Of a DNA stretch of 64,000 bases, positions 1 through 9,140 are shown piece after piece. The translations under genes were made by a program, and so were the position numbers. This DNA comes from Thauera sp. 28 (lineage in GTDB: Bacteria; Pseudomonadota; Gammaproteobacteria; Burkholderiales; Rhodocyclaceae), in the NCBI RefSeq assembly GCF_000310145.2, contig NZ_AMXA01000008.1, forward strand, positions 62,001 to 126,000. The letters are read 5' to 3'. The stretch's first letter is position 1; every line of letters starts with the position of its first letter. Below the pieces are notes generated by a model. It saw only the letters and a program-made list of their open reading frames with translations. It searched no databases and was not told the origin of the DNA.

Positions 1-657
1 TGCCCGCACTTCTCGGTGGTCGAATCCATCAACAAGCTCATGGCGCGCGCCTCGGGCAAACCCAGCGTGTGGGAAAAACACCGCCTGCCGGCCTGGAAGC
101 CGGACGGTTCACGCGCCAAGGTCGATGCACGCTGGTGGGGCCTCGTCGTACCTGCAGCCGTCGCCTTCGCCTTCCTGTGGGCGGTGGTACTGCTGACCTA
201 CCTGCTGCCACCTGCCGAGGTGTATGGAAACCTCATCGCTGGCGAACTGACGCGCAACCAGTTCATCTTCATCACTGCCGCAACGGTCGTGCTGAGCCTG
301 GAGTTCCTGTTCGCACGCCACCTGTTCTGCCGCTTCGTCTGTGCGGTCGGCCTGTTCCAGAGCCTGGCCTGGATGGGCAACCGCGACGCGATGGTGGTGG
401 GCTTTGCGCGCGCTCGTGCCACCAACTGCTCGAGCTGCCTCCCCGAGCGCCAGTCGGCCTGTGACGCGGTATGCCCGATGCGGCTGCGCCCGCGCAACAT
501 CAAGCGCCACATGTTCACCTGCACGCAATGCCGGCAGTGCATCGACGCCTGTGGCGAGACCCAGCGCGACAACCCCGAAGGCCCGCTACTGAGCTGGGTG
601 ACGGGCGAAGCCGCGCGCCAGAACGAAGCGGGTTTCCGCGCGTTCAAGGAACGCTGA
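1..657 (+). CDS. Membrane-bound 4Fe-4S protein, NapH/NosR/CcoG-like (5' truncated)
   Basis: The reading frame is open from the first base (it begins CPHFSVVES), so the true start lies upstream. A GTG at 16 is only an internal codon. The visible part has two membrane segments (about 45-70 and 85-120). The second runs into a CxxxC pair (FCRFVCAVGLFQS), as in NapH/NosR-type redox proteins. Two cysteine clusters follow: CSSC...CDAVCP, then CTQCRQC with a further Cys, enough for two 4Fe-4S centres facing the cytoplasm. The family carries electrons across or along the membrane for nitrogen-oxide reductases. The gene ends 19 bp before norD, so it probably belongs to a nor operon starting outside the window. 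Its exact partner (NO reductase or another oxidoreductase) cannot be decided from the sequence. Confidence 0.72.
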   Translation, partial: CPHFSVVESINKLMARASGKPSVWEKHRLPAWKPDGSRAKVDARWWGLVVPAAVAFAFLWAVVLLTYLLPPAEVYGNLIAGELTRNQFIFITAATVVLSLEFLFARHLFCRFVCAVGLFQSLAWMGNRDAMVVGFARARATNCSSCLPERQSACDAVCPMRLRPRNIKRHMFTCTQCRQCIDACGETQRDNPEGPLLSWVTGEAARQNEAGFRAFKER

Positions 658-676
658 ACCGAGGGAACGCTGAACC

Positions 677-2602
677 ATGGAAGAACACGTCGGACTATTC
701 TGGCACCGTCTGATCACCCGCGCAGCGGGCGGGCACTTCCCCAAGGCCGCGGTCAGGCTCAAGGACATCGAGAAGGTCGCGGGGGTGTTCTTCCGCGCGC
801 TCGGCGGCGACCCGGGCTTGCGCGTGGCCGCTGCCACCGTTGATACCCATGGCGCGCGGCGCAGCCTGCTACAGCGCATCGCCGGCGCAGACGAACGCAT
901 TGCCCGCGGCCGCATGGACATCGCCACCCTGCGCCTGCCGCCGGAGATCGACGCCCTGCCAGAACGCAGCCTCAACCGCGACCTCTATCTGTGGCTGGCC
1001 GCACTGGCCGCGGGTCATGGCAACGGCGATGCCACCCATGACGCACAGGTGGAGGCCGCACTCGCCCCCCTGCCGACCGGCACCTTCGATACCGAGGCCA
1101 GTCGTGAACTGCGCGAGAACCAGCGTGCCACCCTGCGCGCGCTACAACGCTGGCCAGGTATCGAGCCGCGCTATCGCCGACTGGTGGACGCCGTGATCGC
1201 CCAGCGCCGCAACCCCGCCAAGCTACCTGCAGCCGAAGCCGAGCGCGAACGCCTGCTGCGCCAGGCAATGCATGCACCGGGCAGCGTTGCCGCCTTACCG
1301 GCATTGCCGGTCAAGGCACAGCCCACGCAACCGGTGCTGCTGTGGCTGAGCGACTTCCGTGCCAAGCCCGCAGCAGGCCTCGCCGGCAGCGGCAGCGGCG
1401 CCGAGGCTGCCGAGGGCGGCAGCACCAAGCCGGGTCGCGACGCCAGCCAGCAGGCCCACCGTGTCGAGCGCCAGGAGAACGCGCCCGAGAAGCACGGCAT
1501 GATCATTCCCTTCCGCGCCGAAAGCCTGCTATCGGTTGCCGAATTCATCAAGGTCAAGCGCAGCACCGACGACGACCCGGACGACAACGCCGCCGATGCC
1601 GCAGCCAACCTCGACCACCTGTCGATCACCCGCGACAACGAGCGTGTTGCTTCCAAGGTCCGCTTCGACCTCGACCTGCCCTCGGCCGCCGAGGACGACG
1701 TCGTCCTCGGCGACGGCATCCCGCTGCCGGAGTGGGACTACCGCAAGAACCTGCTGCGCGAGGATCATGTCCGCCTCAACGAACTGACGCCGTCGATCAA
1801 CGATCCTCGTGCGGCACCCTGCGCGCTACCCGAACACCTGCGCCGCACCGCCCGCCGCCTGCACCGTCAGTTCGCCGCGCTGACACCGGGCCGGCGCTGG
1901 CTCAAGGGCCAGGTCGACGGCACCGAGCTCGACGTCGACGCCGTGGTGCGCGCGACCACCGACCGTGCCTGCGGTCACCACCCATCCGACCAGCTCTACC
2001 TGTCGCTGGAGAAGCGCGAGCGCGATCTGGCTTGCCTCGCACTCGCCGACCTTTCCTTGTCAACCGACGCCTGGGTGTCCTCCGAAGCACGCGTGATCGA
2101 CGTCATCCGCGACTCGTTGCTGCTGTTCGGTGAAGCGCTGATGGCGACCGGCGACCGCTTCGCACTGTGTGGCTTCTCCTCGGTCAAGCGCAGCAACGTG
2201 CGCTTTCATCGTCTCAAGGACTTCGACCAGCGCTTCGACGACCGTGCCCGCGGCCGCATCATGGCGATCAAGCCCGGCTACTACACCCGCCTGGGTGCCG
2301 CCATCCGCCACGCCACCACCATCCTCGAAAAGCAGACCGCAGCGCGCCGCATTCTGCTCATCCTCTCCGATGGCAAACCGAACGACCTCGACCTTTACGA
2401 CGGCCGCTACGGCATCGAGGACACCCGGGTCGCGATCGTCGAGGCCCGCAGCCATGGCATCGTTCCCTTCTGCGTCACCATCGACCGCGAAGGCGCAAGC
2501 TACCTGCCACACCTGTTCGGTCCGGCGGGCTTCGCAGTGATCCGCCAGCCCGATGAACTCCCCGCCCGCCTGCCCATGTTCTATGCCCAGCTCACTCGGT
2601 GA
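677..2602 (+). CDS. norD: NorD, nitric oxide reductase activation protein (VWA domain)
   Basis: The product is 641 residues, normal for NorD. The C-terminal third is a von Willebrand factor A domain. It has a MIDAS signature DLSLST at about residue 458, a central DRFALCGFSS strand and the late motif LLILSDGKPND. The middle is rich in acidic residues. NorD works with the MoxR-type ATPase NorQ to mature the cytochrome bc-type NO reductase NorBC, probably by metal insertion. NorQ, NorB and NorC would be expected upstream, outside the window. The ATG has a GAGGG ribosome site. It follows the iron-sulfur gene by 19 bp and precedes a Dnr-type regulator by 4 bp, so the three are probably co-transcribed. 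Confidence 0.9.
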   Translation: MEEHVGLFWHRLITRAAGGHFPKAAVRLKDIEKVAGVFFRALGGDPGLRVAAATVDTHGARRSLLQRIAGADERIARGRMDIATLRLPPEIDALPERSLNRDLYLWLAALAAGHGNGDATHDAQVEAALAPLPTGTFDTEASRELRENQRATLRALQRWPGIEPRYRRLVDAVIAQRRNPAKLPAAEAERERLLRQAMHAPGSVAALPALPVKAQPTQPVLLWLSDFRAKPAAGLAGSGSGAEAAEGGSTKPGRDASQQAHRVERQENAPEKHGMIIPFRAESLLSVAEFIKVKRSTDDDPDDNAADAAANLDHLSITRDNERVASKVRFDLDLPSAAEDDVVLGDGIPLPEWDYRKNLLREDHVRLNELTPSINDPRAAPCALPEHLRRTARRLHRQFAALTPGRRWLKGQVDGTELDVDAVVRATTDRACGHHPSDQLYLSLEKRERDLACLALADLSLSTDAWVSSEARVIDVIRDSLLLFGEALMATGDRFALCGFSSVKRSNVRFHRLKDFDQRFDDRARGRIMAIKPGYYTRLGAAIRHATTILEKQTAARRILLILSDGKPNDLDLYDGRYGIEDTRVAIVEARSHGIVPFCVTIDREGASYLPHLFGPAGFAVIRQPDELPARLPMFYAQLTR

Positions 2603-2606
2603 AGCC

Positions 2607-3365
2607 ATGAACTACCGCGACCTCCCCTGCACCGAAGCACTGCGCGACACGCCGCCCGCCGACCAGCCTTCGCCCGAGATCGAGCGCCTGTGCCGCCTGC
2701 TGAGCCAGGCCTCGCTCTTCAACGGCCTGGGTTGCCACGACATCGCCCGCTTCGCGCGTGGCGTGCGCGAGCTCAAGGTCGGGCGGGGCGACATTCTTTT
2801 CCACCGCGGCGATACCTGCTCCGGCTTTCACTTCATCCTCAGCGGCCAGGTCAAGCTCGCGTTCACCTCTGCGGAGGGCAACGAGAAGGTCGTCGACATC
2901 CTGCGTCCTGGGCAGAGCTTCGGCGAAGCCGTGATGTTCATGGACAAACCCTATGTGGTGATGGCCCAGGCCCTGACCGATGCCAGTCTTCTCCACATCG
3001 CCAAGCAGGTGTTCTTCGATGAAATGGCTGGCGACCCGGTGTTCTGCCGCAAGATCATCGCCGGCCTGGCCCAGCGCCTGCACCACCTGATGGCCGACGT
3101 CGAGAGCTACTCGCTGCGCTCGGGGCGCGAACGCATCATTGGCTACCTGCTGCGCGAGGAAGAGCGCGAGGGCGACGGCATTGCCAACGGGCGGGTGTCA
3201 ATTCGCCTGCCGACCAGCAAGGGCACGATCGCCTCGCGCCTGAACCTCACCCAGGAGCACTTCTCACGCATCCTGCACGAGCTCACCGACTCCGGCCTGA
3301 TCGAAGTCGAGGGCCGCACGATCCATATCCCCGACATCGGCAAACTCAGGCGAAGCCTGGGCTGA
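2607..3365 (+). CDS. Crp/Fnr-family regulator, Dnr/NnrR type
   Basis: A 252-residue protein with an N-terminal cyclic-nucleotide-fold sensor domain (RGDILFHRGDTCSG, then LSGQVKLAF) and a C-terminal Crp-type helix-turn-helix (about 195-235, TSKGTIASRLNLTQEHFSRIL). The spaced N-terminal cysteines that hold FNR's 4Fe-4S cluster are absent. This places it with the NO-responsive Dnr/NnrR class rather than with oxygen-sensing FNR. I chose the ATG at 2607 because the longer frame runs 50 bp into norD. The gene lies 4 bp after norD. A likely regulon is the nir promoters in this window, which carry TTGAT-N4-ATCAA-type boxes. That link is inferred. Confidence 0.85.
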   Translation: MNYRDLPCTEALRDTPPADQPSPEIERLCRLLSQASLFNGLGCHDIARFARGVRELKVGRGDILFHRGDTCSGFHFILSGQVKLAFTSAEGNEKVVDILRPGQSFGEAVMFMDKPYVVMAQALTDASLLHIAKQVFFDEMAGDPVFCRKIIAGLAQRLHHLMADVESYSLRSGRERIIGYLLREEEREGDGIANGRVSIRLPTSKGTIASRLNLTQEHFSRILHELTDSGLIEVEGRTIHIPDIGKLRRSLG

Positions 3366-3500
3366 GGCGGCCCTGTCAGCTCGCTCGGGTGCAGCCACCT
3401 ACTGAGACGCCGCTATCGCACTTCGTGCATGTACCCGACCTTGACGAGGCCTGTTCGACATCATTACTGTCGCACTTACAACCCAACCCAGGCAGCGCAC

Positions 3501-4307
3501 ATGACCAACACGGAATTCCCGCTGCACGCGCCACGAAGTGAGTCCTTACTCCCCGACTGCGGCCGTTGCCGCGCACTTCCGCCCCTGCCCTTCGACTTTA
3601 CGATGGCCTTCCAGCCGATCATCGACCTCGACAGCGGTTCGTCGTGGGCATGGGAGGCATTGGTCCGCGGCCCCAATGGCGAGAGTGCAGCCAGCGTATT
3701 GGCCAAGCTCACGGACGAAAACCGCTATCAGTTCGACCAGCGTTGCCGGACGAAGGCGATCGAACTCGCTCACCAGCTCGGCTTGTCGTCACGGCTTAGC
3801 ATCAACTTCCTGCCTAATGCGGTGTACGAACCGCGAGCCTGCATCCGCGCCACCATCGAGGCTGCAAACCGGGTCGGATTTCCGCTCGAGCGGCTTCAGT
3901 TCGAAATCACCGAGGTCGAGGAAGTGCGCAATGACGGCCACCTGCGCCGCATCGTAGAGGAATACCGTGCAATCGGCTTTGGCACTGCGATCGACGATTT
4001 CGGCGCCGGCTACGCGGGGCTCAACCTGCTGACATACTTCCAGCCCGACGTGTTGAAGCTCGACATGAACCTGATTCGCAACATCGATCAGGACCGCCGT
4101 CGGCAATTGATCGTTCGCCACCTGGTCAGCCTCGCCGCTGAACTGCCGTGCACTCTGATTGCAGAAGGCGTGGAAACGCTCGACGAGGCGCGCTGTCTCG
4201 CCGGCATGGGAATCAGGCTGCAGCAGGGCTATCTATACGCCCGCCCGGGCTTCGAAGCGCTGCCCGTTGCCGACCCGGGGGTACTGGCAGCACTGCTTGG
4301 CAGCTGA
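3501..4307 (+). CDS. Stand-alone EAL-domain c-di-GMP phosphodiesterase
   Basis: A 268-residue soluble protein consisting almost wholly of an EAL domain. Catalytic motifs are intact: EALVRG at 52-57, a FEITEVE segment, DDFGAGY, a KLD motif, IAEGVE and a final QGY. It should therefore hydrolyse c-di-GMP. Before the domain is a short N-terminal tail with a CGRC pair at residues 20-23, which could be redox- or metal-sensitive. No GGDEF, receiver or membrane domain is present. I chose the ATG at 3501. An upstream ATG at 3429 would add 24 unremarkable residues. It sits between the Dnr-type regulator and nnrS, suggesting a link between denitrification and the motile/biofilm switch. Confidence 0.85.
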   Translation: MTNTEFPLHAPRSESLLPDCGRCRALPPLPFDFTMAFQPIIDLDSGSSWAWEALVRGPNGESAASVLAKLTDENRYQFDQRCRTKAIELAHQLGLSSRLSINFLPNAVYEPRACIRATIEAANRVGFPLERLQFEITEVEEVRNDGHLRRIVEEYRAIGFGTAIDDFGAGYAGLNLLTYFQPDVLKLDMNLIRNIDQDRRRQLIVRHLVSLAAELPCTLIAEGVETLDEARCLAGMGIRLQQGYLYARPGFEALPVADPGVLAALLGS

Positions 4308-4341
4308 TCGCCCCTGCCCCACCGCACGCACAGGGGCGATC
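4306..4341. terminator. Hairpin between convergent genes, probable bidirectional terminator
   Basis: A perfect 11-bp inverted repeat (GATCGCCCCTG / CAGGGGCGATC) with a 14-nt loop fills the short gap between the convergent EAL gene and nnrS. There is no clear T-run on either side, so termination may be weak or Rho-assisted. Confidence 0.5.
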
Positions 4342-4353
4342 GGCACGAGGGTC

Positions 4354-5541
4354 TCAACCCTCCTTGCCATCAACCCGCGCCTTGAGCAGGAAAGGCGCAT
4401 AGCGCCACAGATAGAGGGCAAAGCCAAGCGCCCATAGCGTCGCCGCGGCATGCACACCGCCCACCAGCGCGGCGGGAAAGAGCGCCACGCTCAACACGCG
4501 AACCAGCGCCGCCAGCAGCACCAGCGCGTAGGCGGCGGTCTCCACCGGCCCCGCCACGAGCATGCGTCCAGTGTGTCCAAGCGCAGTGCGGGTGATCATG
4601 CCGATGATCAATCCACCTGTTGCGCCAATCGCAAGCGCATGAATGCCCGCCGAACGCGGCAGTACGCCGAACTGGGTGAGCGCGATCAGCGCCAGACCGA
4701 GCGGAATCCACAGGTAGGCCAGATGCAGTACCCACAGCAGAGGGGCGCCTCGCGTCGCCCACGGGTTCCAGCCGCCCAGCCGCAGCGCCTGCAACAAGGC
4801 GGCGACCAGCGACACCGCGCCCGCCCACATGCCGGCCCCGAGTGCCCACAGCAACAGCGCGACACCCGTCGCAATCGCCGCCGCCCAGTCCAGGCGCGGA
4901 TCTCGCCACTGCTTGATGCCGCGCACGGCGTTGAAGGTGAACATCGGGATCACGCGCCCGCCGACAATCGTCTCGAGTACCACGATCAGCCCGAGCGCCA
5001 GATGCATCGCCATCAGCGGATCGACCGCAAGCACGCCGAGTACGGCGAGATGGAAGACCAGGTTCGCCAGCGCGAGCAGGGCCGGCAGGACGCCGACAAA
5101 GTAATTGCGCCTGCTCTTGGCCTTGATCAGCACACGCAACAACAGGGCTGCCGCGACGGGCAGAAAAGCCATGTCGACGATCGCCACCCAGGCACCACTG
5201 CCGAATGCCATCGCCAGCCGTCCAGCCAGCCACAGCGCCGCCAGCGCTGCAAGCGGCGGGCCCGCGGGCGTATCGAGCCCGGTCCAGTTGCGCCCAGCGG
5301 TAAACAGGAAACCGATGATCACCGCCACCGCGAAACCGAAGATCATCTCGTGTGCGTGCCACCACATCCCGGGAATCGGCAGTTCGATTCCACCCGAGTA
5401 GGCCACCGCCCATACCGGTACGGCGATGGCGGCAAACAGCGCCGCAAGCAGGTAGAAAGGCCTGAAACCAAGCGCCCAGAGCGAGAAGGTATCGGGCGGA
5501 ATACGGCGGGTGGTGGGTTCGTCGATGCGAATCAGCGGCAT
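4354..5541 (-). CDS. nnrS: NnrS family heme-copper membrane protein
   Basis: A 395-residue, very hydrophobic protein with about 12 predicted membrane spans. Family-typical motifs are present: LGFRPFYLLAALFAA near the N-terminus, MWWHAHEMIFGFA, GRVIPMFTFNA and TRTALGHTGR. The conserved histidines in these motifs fit NnrS, a heme- and copper-containing membrane protein known in denitrifiers and pathogens. It relieves nitrosative stress, and its gene is usually controlled by NO-sensing regulators. It lies 103 bp downstream of nirN on the same strand, so it may be the last gene of the nir operon or have its own promoter. I saw only half of an FNR-type box in that gap. Confidence 0.92.
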   Translation of the reverse strand: MPLIRIDEPTTRRIPPDTFSLWALGFRPFYLLAALFAAIAVPVWAVAYSGGIELPIPGMWWHAHEMIFGFAVAVIIGFLFTAGRNWTGLDTPAGPPLAALAALWLAGRLAMAFGSGAWVAIVDMAFLPVAAALLLRVLIKAKSRRNYFVGVLPALLALANLVFHLAVLGVLAVDPLMAMHLALGLIVVLETIVGGRVIPMFTFNAVRGIKQWRDPRLDWAAAIATGVALLLWALGAGMWAGAVSLVAALLQALRLGGWNPWATRGAPLLWVLHLAYLWIPLGLALIALTQFGVLPRSAGIHALAIGATGGLIIGMITRTALGHTGRMLVAGPVETAAYALVLLAALVRVLSVALFPAALVGGVHAAATLWALGFALYLWRYAPFLLKARVDGKEG

Positions 5542-5644
5542 GTCTATTTTCTCTGTAATGCTCTTGGGGTTGATGAAGTCAGCTGCAGCGAAGGCACCCG
5601 CGGCATACCTGGCGCCCGCGCACCTGCGCGGATGCCGGCTGCAC

Positions 5645-7261
5645 TCAGTGGCTGGTGCCTTCCTCGCGCGTGATCTTGTTCCAGACGTTGTACTTGCCGA
5701 CGGGTTTTCTCATCGGCAGACGCTTGACCTCTTCGAGGGTCTGCGCGTCGAGAACGATGACCGCCCCCTCATCCTCCCACAGGCTGGCCAGCGCATAGCG
5801 GCCATCGCGGGTGAACTCGATGTGGGCAAGCGTCTTGCCAGGCTCGCCGACAATCTCCCTGACCACCTCCAGCGTCTGCTTGTCGATCACCTGCAGGATG
5901 TGCTTGGCCTCCGGACTCATCATCGAATCGACGAAGGCATAGCGGCTGTTGCCGTGGCTGCGCAGGAAGAAGCCCGGGCCGCGGGTCTGGATGCGCTTGA
6001 TGACTTCCCAGGTCTTCATGTCGATGACCGTGACCTCGCCCGCCTTGAGGTTGGTGCTCGCCATGACCGTGCGCGGCTTCGCGTCAGGTCCTGCGGCAGG
6101 GTCGGTCCACTCCCAGGTGATGCCCGAGCCCAGGTGGGGCATGCCGTCCAGCGGCAGGTTGGCGATCTTCTTGCGCACATCCAGGTTCACCACCTGGCCG
6201 ACACCCTCACGCGATGCGCCCATCAGCTCGGAGTAGTCCTGGGTGAAGAAGAAATCGTCGAGCACCTCGGCGAGGATGGTGCGGCGCGGATTGAGATAGC
6301 CGGGGATGAAGGTCCCCTCGCGCTGGGTGTAGTCGTGGATGTAGCTGGTCGGGATGTCCTCGACCGCCTTGGTGTAGCTGATCTCCCACACCTCGCCGAC
6401 ATCCTTGAGCGCGGCGATGAAGGACTGGCGCGGGGTGGCGTCGTACACCGCCGAGACGCGCGAACTCTGCTTGCCATCCCGATCCATCGCGGGGAGGGTC
6501 TTGATCAGGTTCAGATCGCCATCGAGCAACACCAGCGTGTGCGGCAGGTAGTTGGCCACCGCGACGTGCTTGCCATCGGGCGAGGCCGCGACGTTACGGG
6601 TATTGATGCCGGCACGCACCTCGGCCACCACCTTCAGGTTCCACAGGTCGAACTTGGTGATCCAGCCGTCGCGCGAACCGAAGAACACATACCGCCCTTC
6701 GGCTGCGAACTTGGGACCGCCGTGCAGCGCAAAGCGCGACTGGAAGCGGAAGATCGGCTCGAGCTTGTCGCCGTCGAGCACGCTGACATGGTGGTCCCCT
6801 GCCTCGACGACGAGGAAAAGGTTGAGCGGGTCGGCGTCGAACACCGGCTTGTCCGACAAGGTGGCCGGGTCGACATGCTCGATGCGCGAGGCGGTGATGT
6901 CGGCATCCGACCAGCGCGGCTCGGGCACCACCGGTGTGTAGATCCAGTCGGCAATCGCGGCGATCTCATGTTGGCCGAGTTGGGCCGCGAAGCCAGGCAT
7001 CTGGGTGGCTGTACGCCCCTCTGCGATCACCTTGAGCGCTTCGCCCTTGCGCAGACGCGACAGGTTCTCGGGCAGCAGCGCCGGCCCCATCCCGCCCAAT
7101 CGGCTCGAGGCGTGGCAAGCGGCACAGTGCTGCTCATAGAGTGCGGCAACATCGGCAACAGGCGTAACGGCTGCGGGCGATGCGGCAACAACGGACTGCG
7201 CCGCAGGGAAGGCAAGGGCGAGACCCGCCACAACGGCGGCGACGGAACGGAGCGGCTTCAT
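5645..7261 (-). CDS. nirN: NirN, c-type cytochrome with heme d1-binding propeller
   Basis: A 538-residue periplasmic protein with an N-terminal signal peptide (cut near residue 27). One c-heme motif, CAACH, lies at 46-50, followed by an eight-bladed beta-propeller resembling that of NirS. NirN binds dihydro-heme d1 and oxidises it, the last step of d1 synthesis, and helps deliver d1 to NirS. It differs from nirS here in length and in its C-terminal motifs. Its ATG overlaps the nirJ stop by 4 bp (ATGA), indicating translational coupling. NirF is a related propeller but has no c-type heme site. Confidence 0.88.
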   Translation of the reverse strand: MKPLRSVAAVVAGLALAFPAAQSVVAASPAAVTPVADVAALYEQHCAACHASSRLGGMGPALLPENLSRLRKGEALKVIAEGRTATQMPGFAAQLGQHEIAAIADWIYTPVVPEPRWSDADITASRIEHVDPATLSDKPVFDADPLNLFLVVEAGDHHVSVLDGDKLEPIFRFQSRFALHGGPKFAAEGRYVFFGSRDGWITKFDLWNLKVVAEVRAGINTRNVAASPDGKHVAVANYLPHTLVLLDGDLNLIKTLPAMDRDGKQSSRVSAVYDATPRQSFIAALKDVGEVWEISYTKAVEDIPTSYIHDYTQREGTFIPGYLNPRRTILAEVLDDFFFTQDYSELMGASREGVGQVVNLDVRKKIANLPLDGMPHLGSGITWEWTDPAAGPDAKPRTVMASTNLKAGEVTVIDMKTWEVIKRIQTRGPGFFLRSHGNSRYAFVDSMMSPEAKHILQVIDKQTLEVVREIVGEPGKTLAHIEFTRDGRYALASLWEDEGAVIVLDAQTLEEVKRLPMRKPVGKYNVWNKITREEGTSH

Positions 7262-8466
7262 GCGGACACCTTGTTGAGGCGGACCCAGGGCGTGGTGACG
7301 ACGCGCTCGGCACCGTAGTCATCGGCGCTGACGCCGATCTCTTCGTCATCCAGATAACAGGCCGGATCCTCCGCCCAGGGGTTGCCAGTCACCTGCTCGG
7401 CACGCACCCGCGAACTGCCATTGCAGATGTCCAGATAACGGCAGGCGCCGCAGCGCCCCTTGAGCTTGCGCGGGTGCTGCTTGAGGCCGGCGAGCAGCGG
7501 ATTGCTCAGGTCGTTCCAGATCTCGCCGAAGGCACGCTGGCGAACGTTGCCCAGCGGCACATGCCACCACATGGTGTCGGGGTGCACGATGCCGAGGTTG
7601 TCGATATTCGAGACATTCACCCCGCTCGCATTGCCGCCCCATTGGCGCAGCCTGGCCTCGACGTGTGCGGCCTTGTCAGGGAATCGGCGCTGCACCCAGT
7701 GCAGCAGGAAGGGGCCATCGGCGTCGTTGTTGCCGGTGACGAAGTCCTTTTCGATGCCGCGCCGGTGCAGGTCCAGACAGGTCTCGAACAGCAGTTCCAT
7801 CGCCTCACGCGTGGTGCGGTGGCGAGCATCGCCTGCGCGGTTCTTGTTGCCGCGGCCGGCGTAGTTCAGGTGTGAGAAGTAGAACTTGTCGATACGCTCG
7901 TCCTCGACCAGCTTCAACAGCGCGGGCAGATCGTGGGCGTTGCCCTCTGTCATGGTGTAGCGCACGCCGACCTTGATGCCACGGTCCCGGCACAGGCGGA
8001 TGCCGTGCATCGAGGCCTCGAAGGCCCCCTGCTTGCGGCGGAAGTGGTCGTGGGTGGCGCCGATTCCGTCCAGGCTCACGCCAACGTAATCGAAGCCGAT
8101 CTCGTCTATGGCGTCAATGTTCGATTCGTCGATCAAGGTGCCATTGGACGACAGGCCGACATAAAAGCCCATGCCCTTGGCACGACGGGCAATGTCGAAG
8201 ATGTCCGGCCGCAACAGCGGCTCGCCGCCCGACAGGATCAACACCGGCACGTGCGCTGCCTTGAGATCATCCATGACCTTGAAGATCTCGGCGGTATTCA
8301 GCTCACCCGGAAAGTCCTTGTCTGCAGAGATGGAATAGCAGTGCTCGCAGGTGAGGTTGCAGCGCCGGATCAGGTTCCAGATGACCACCGGCCCGGGCGG
8401 GTTACGGCGCGGGCCGGCGGGGGTCGGGTGGTCGAGTTCGCGGATGAATTGGGAGATGCGGAACAT
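7258..8466 (-). CDS. nirJ: NirJ, radical SAM enzyme of heme d1 synthesis
   Basis: A 402-residue radical SAM protein. The cluster motif CNLTCEHC lies at residues 36-43, with the SAM-binding GGEPLLRPD following. A C-terminal SPASM-like set of cysteines (CGACRYLDIC plus a later Cys) can hold an extra iron-sulfur cluster. NirJ removes the two propionate side chains of 12,18-didecarboxysiroheme, leaving the keto precursors of heme d1. I chose the ATG at 8466, which has an excellent AAGGAGG site, over an upstream in-frame start that would add 28 residues with no ribosome site. It is coupled to nirN by a 4-bp overlap. Confidence 0.93.
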   Translation of the reverse strand: MFRISQFIRELDHPTPAGPRRNPPGPVVIWNLIRRCNLTCEHCYSISADKDFPGELNTAEIFKVMDDLKAAHVPVLILSGGEPLLRPDIFDIARRAKGMGFYVGLSSNGTLIDESNIDAIDEIGFDYVGVSLDGIGATHDHFRRKQGAFEASMHGIRLCRDRGIKVGVRYTMTEGNAHDLPALLKLVEDERIDKFYFSHLNYAGRGNKNRAGDARHRTTREAMELLFETCLDLHRRGIEKDFVTGNNDADGPFLLHWVQRRFPDKAAHVEARLRQWGGNASGVNVSNIDNLGIVHPDTMWWHVPLGNVRQRAFGEIWNDLSNPLLAGLKQHPRKLKGRCGACRYLDICNGSSRVRAEQVTGNPWAEDPACYLDDEEIGVSADDYGAERVVTTPWVRLNKVSA

Positions 8467-8541
8467 GGAAGCCTCCTTGTTGCCGCGATTACAGCCGACC
8501 TTGGTGGCGGGAAAAATGACGCCGGTCAAGGGGCCGGCCTG

Positions 8542-8565
8542 GCGCAGCAAATCGCGCTGCTGCGC
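8542..8565 (-). other. Intergenic hairpin between nirH and nirJ
   Basis: An 8-bp perfect stem (GCGCAGCA / TGCTGCGC, 8-nt loop) sits in the 114-bp nirH-nirJ gap, the largest gap in the lower part of the operon. It lacks a U-tract, so a role in mRNA processing or stability is more likely than termination. A second small stem lies at about 8521-8538. Confidence 0.4.
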
Positions 8566-8580
8566 CCTTCGGCGAGTTCC

Positions 8581-9138
8581 TCAAGCGCCGATGCGCAAGC
8601 CTGTTTTCTTCAGGATCCCGGCCGAAAACAACACGTCGCGGCTACGGCAGACACCCGGGAAGTCACGCTCGATCGCTGCTGCGATCTCGCCAACGCGCTC
8701 GAGCGCTGCTTCGCGCGTCGCCGCATGCACCATCGCAAACAGGTTGTAGGGCCAGTCCGGCAGGTGGCGCGGACGCCGATAGCAGTGGGTGACGAAGGGC
8801 AAGCCCCCGACCCGCTCGCCGACCGCATCGATGCATTCGTCATCGATGTCCCAGACGCTCATGCCGTTTGCAGGGTAGCCGATGGCGTAATGGTTCGGGA
8901 CCGCACCGATGCGCCGGATGCGACCATCGGCCAGCATGACCGCCAGGCGCTCACGCACCAACGCTTCGCTCGTGCCCAATTGCTCGGCGAGCAAGGCATA
9001 GGGGCGCGCGACCAAGGCCAGCCCACCCTGGGTAGCGAGGACGAGCCGACGGTCGAGGTCGGCAGCTGCCTGCACATCGCCCAGCTTGCCGCTCGGCACC
9101 CCGGCACCGCCCACCGCAAAATCAATCGGATCGCTCAC
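8581..9138 (-). CDS. nirH: NirH, siroheme decarboxylase subunit (Lrp/AsnC fold)
   Basis: A 185-residue protein of the NirD/L/G/H family, which has an AsnC/Lrp-like winged helix and a RAM-like domain. These proteins decarboxylate siroheme to 12,18-didecarboxysiroheme in heme d1 synthesis. It carries the family motifs RRIGAVPNHYAIG, HCYRRPRHLPDWPYNLF and a C-terminal ILKKTGLRI. Assignment as NirH rather than NirL rests on that tail and on its place after nirG. I chose the GTG at 9138, six bases after a GGAGG site. A GTG at 9144 overlaps the nirG stop but is too close to that site. Confidence 0.8.
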   Translation of the reverse strand: MSDPIDFAVGGAGVPSGKLGDVQAAADLDRRLVLATQGGLALVARPYALLAEQLGTSEALVRERLAVMLADGRIRRIGAVPNHYAIGYPANGMSVWDIDDECIDAVGERVGGLPFVTHCYRRPRHLPDWPYNLFAMVHAATREAALERVGEIAAAIERDFPGVCRSRDVLFSAGILKKTGLRIGA

Positions 9139-9140
9139 CG

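Noticed and set aside
5570-5583. TTGATGAAGTCAGC upstream of nnrS as an FNR/Dnr box
   Set aside because: Only one half-site matches, and the position would put the transcript start almost at the nnrS ATG.
5510-7318. 602-codon open frame opposite nirN
   Set aside because: Antisense shadow with biased composition and no domain; nirN is certain by its heme site and propeller.
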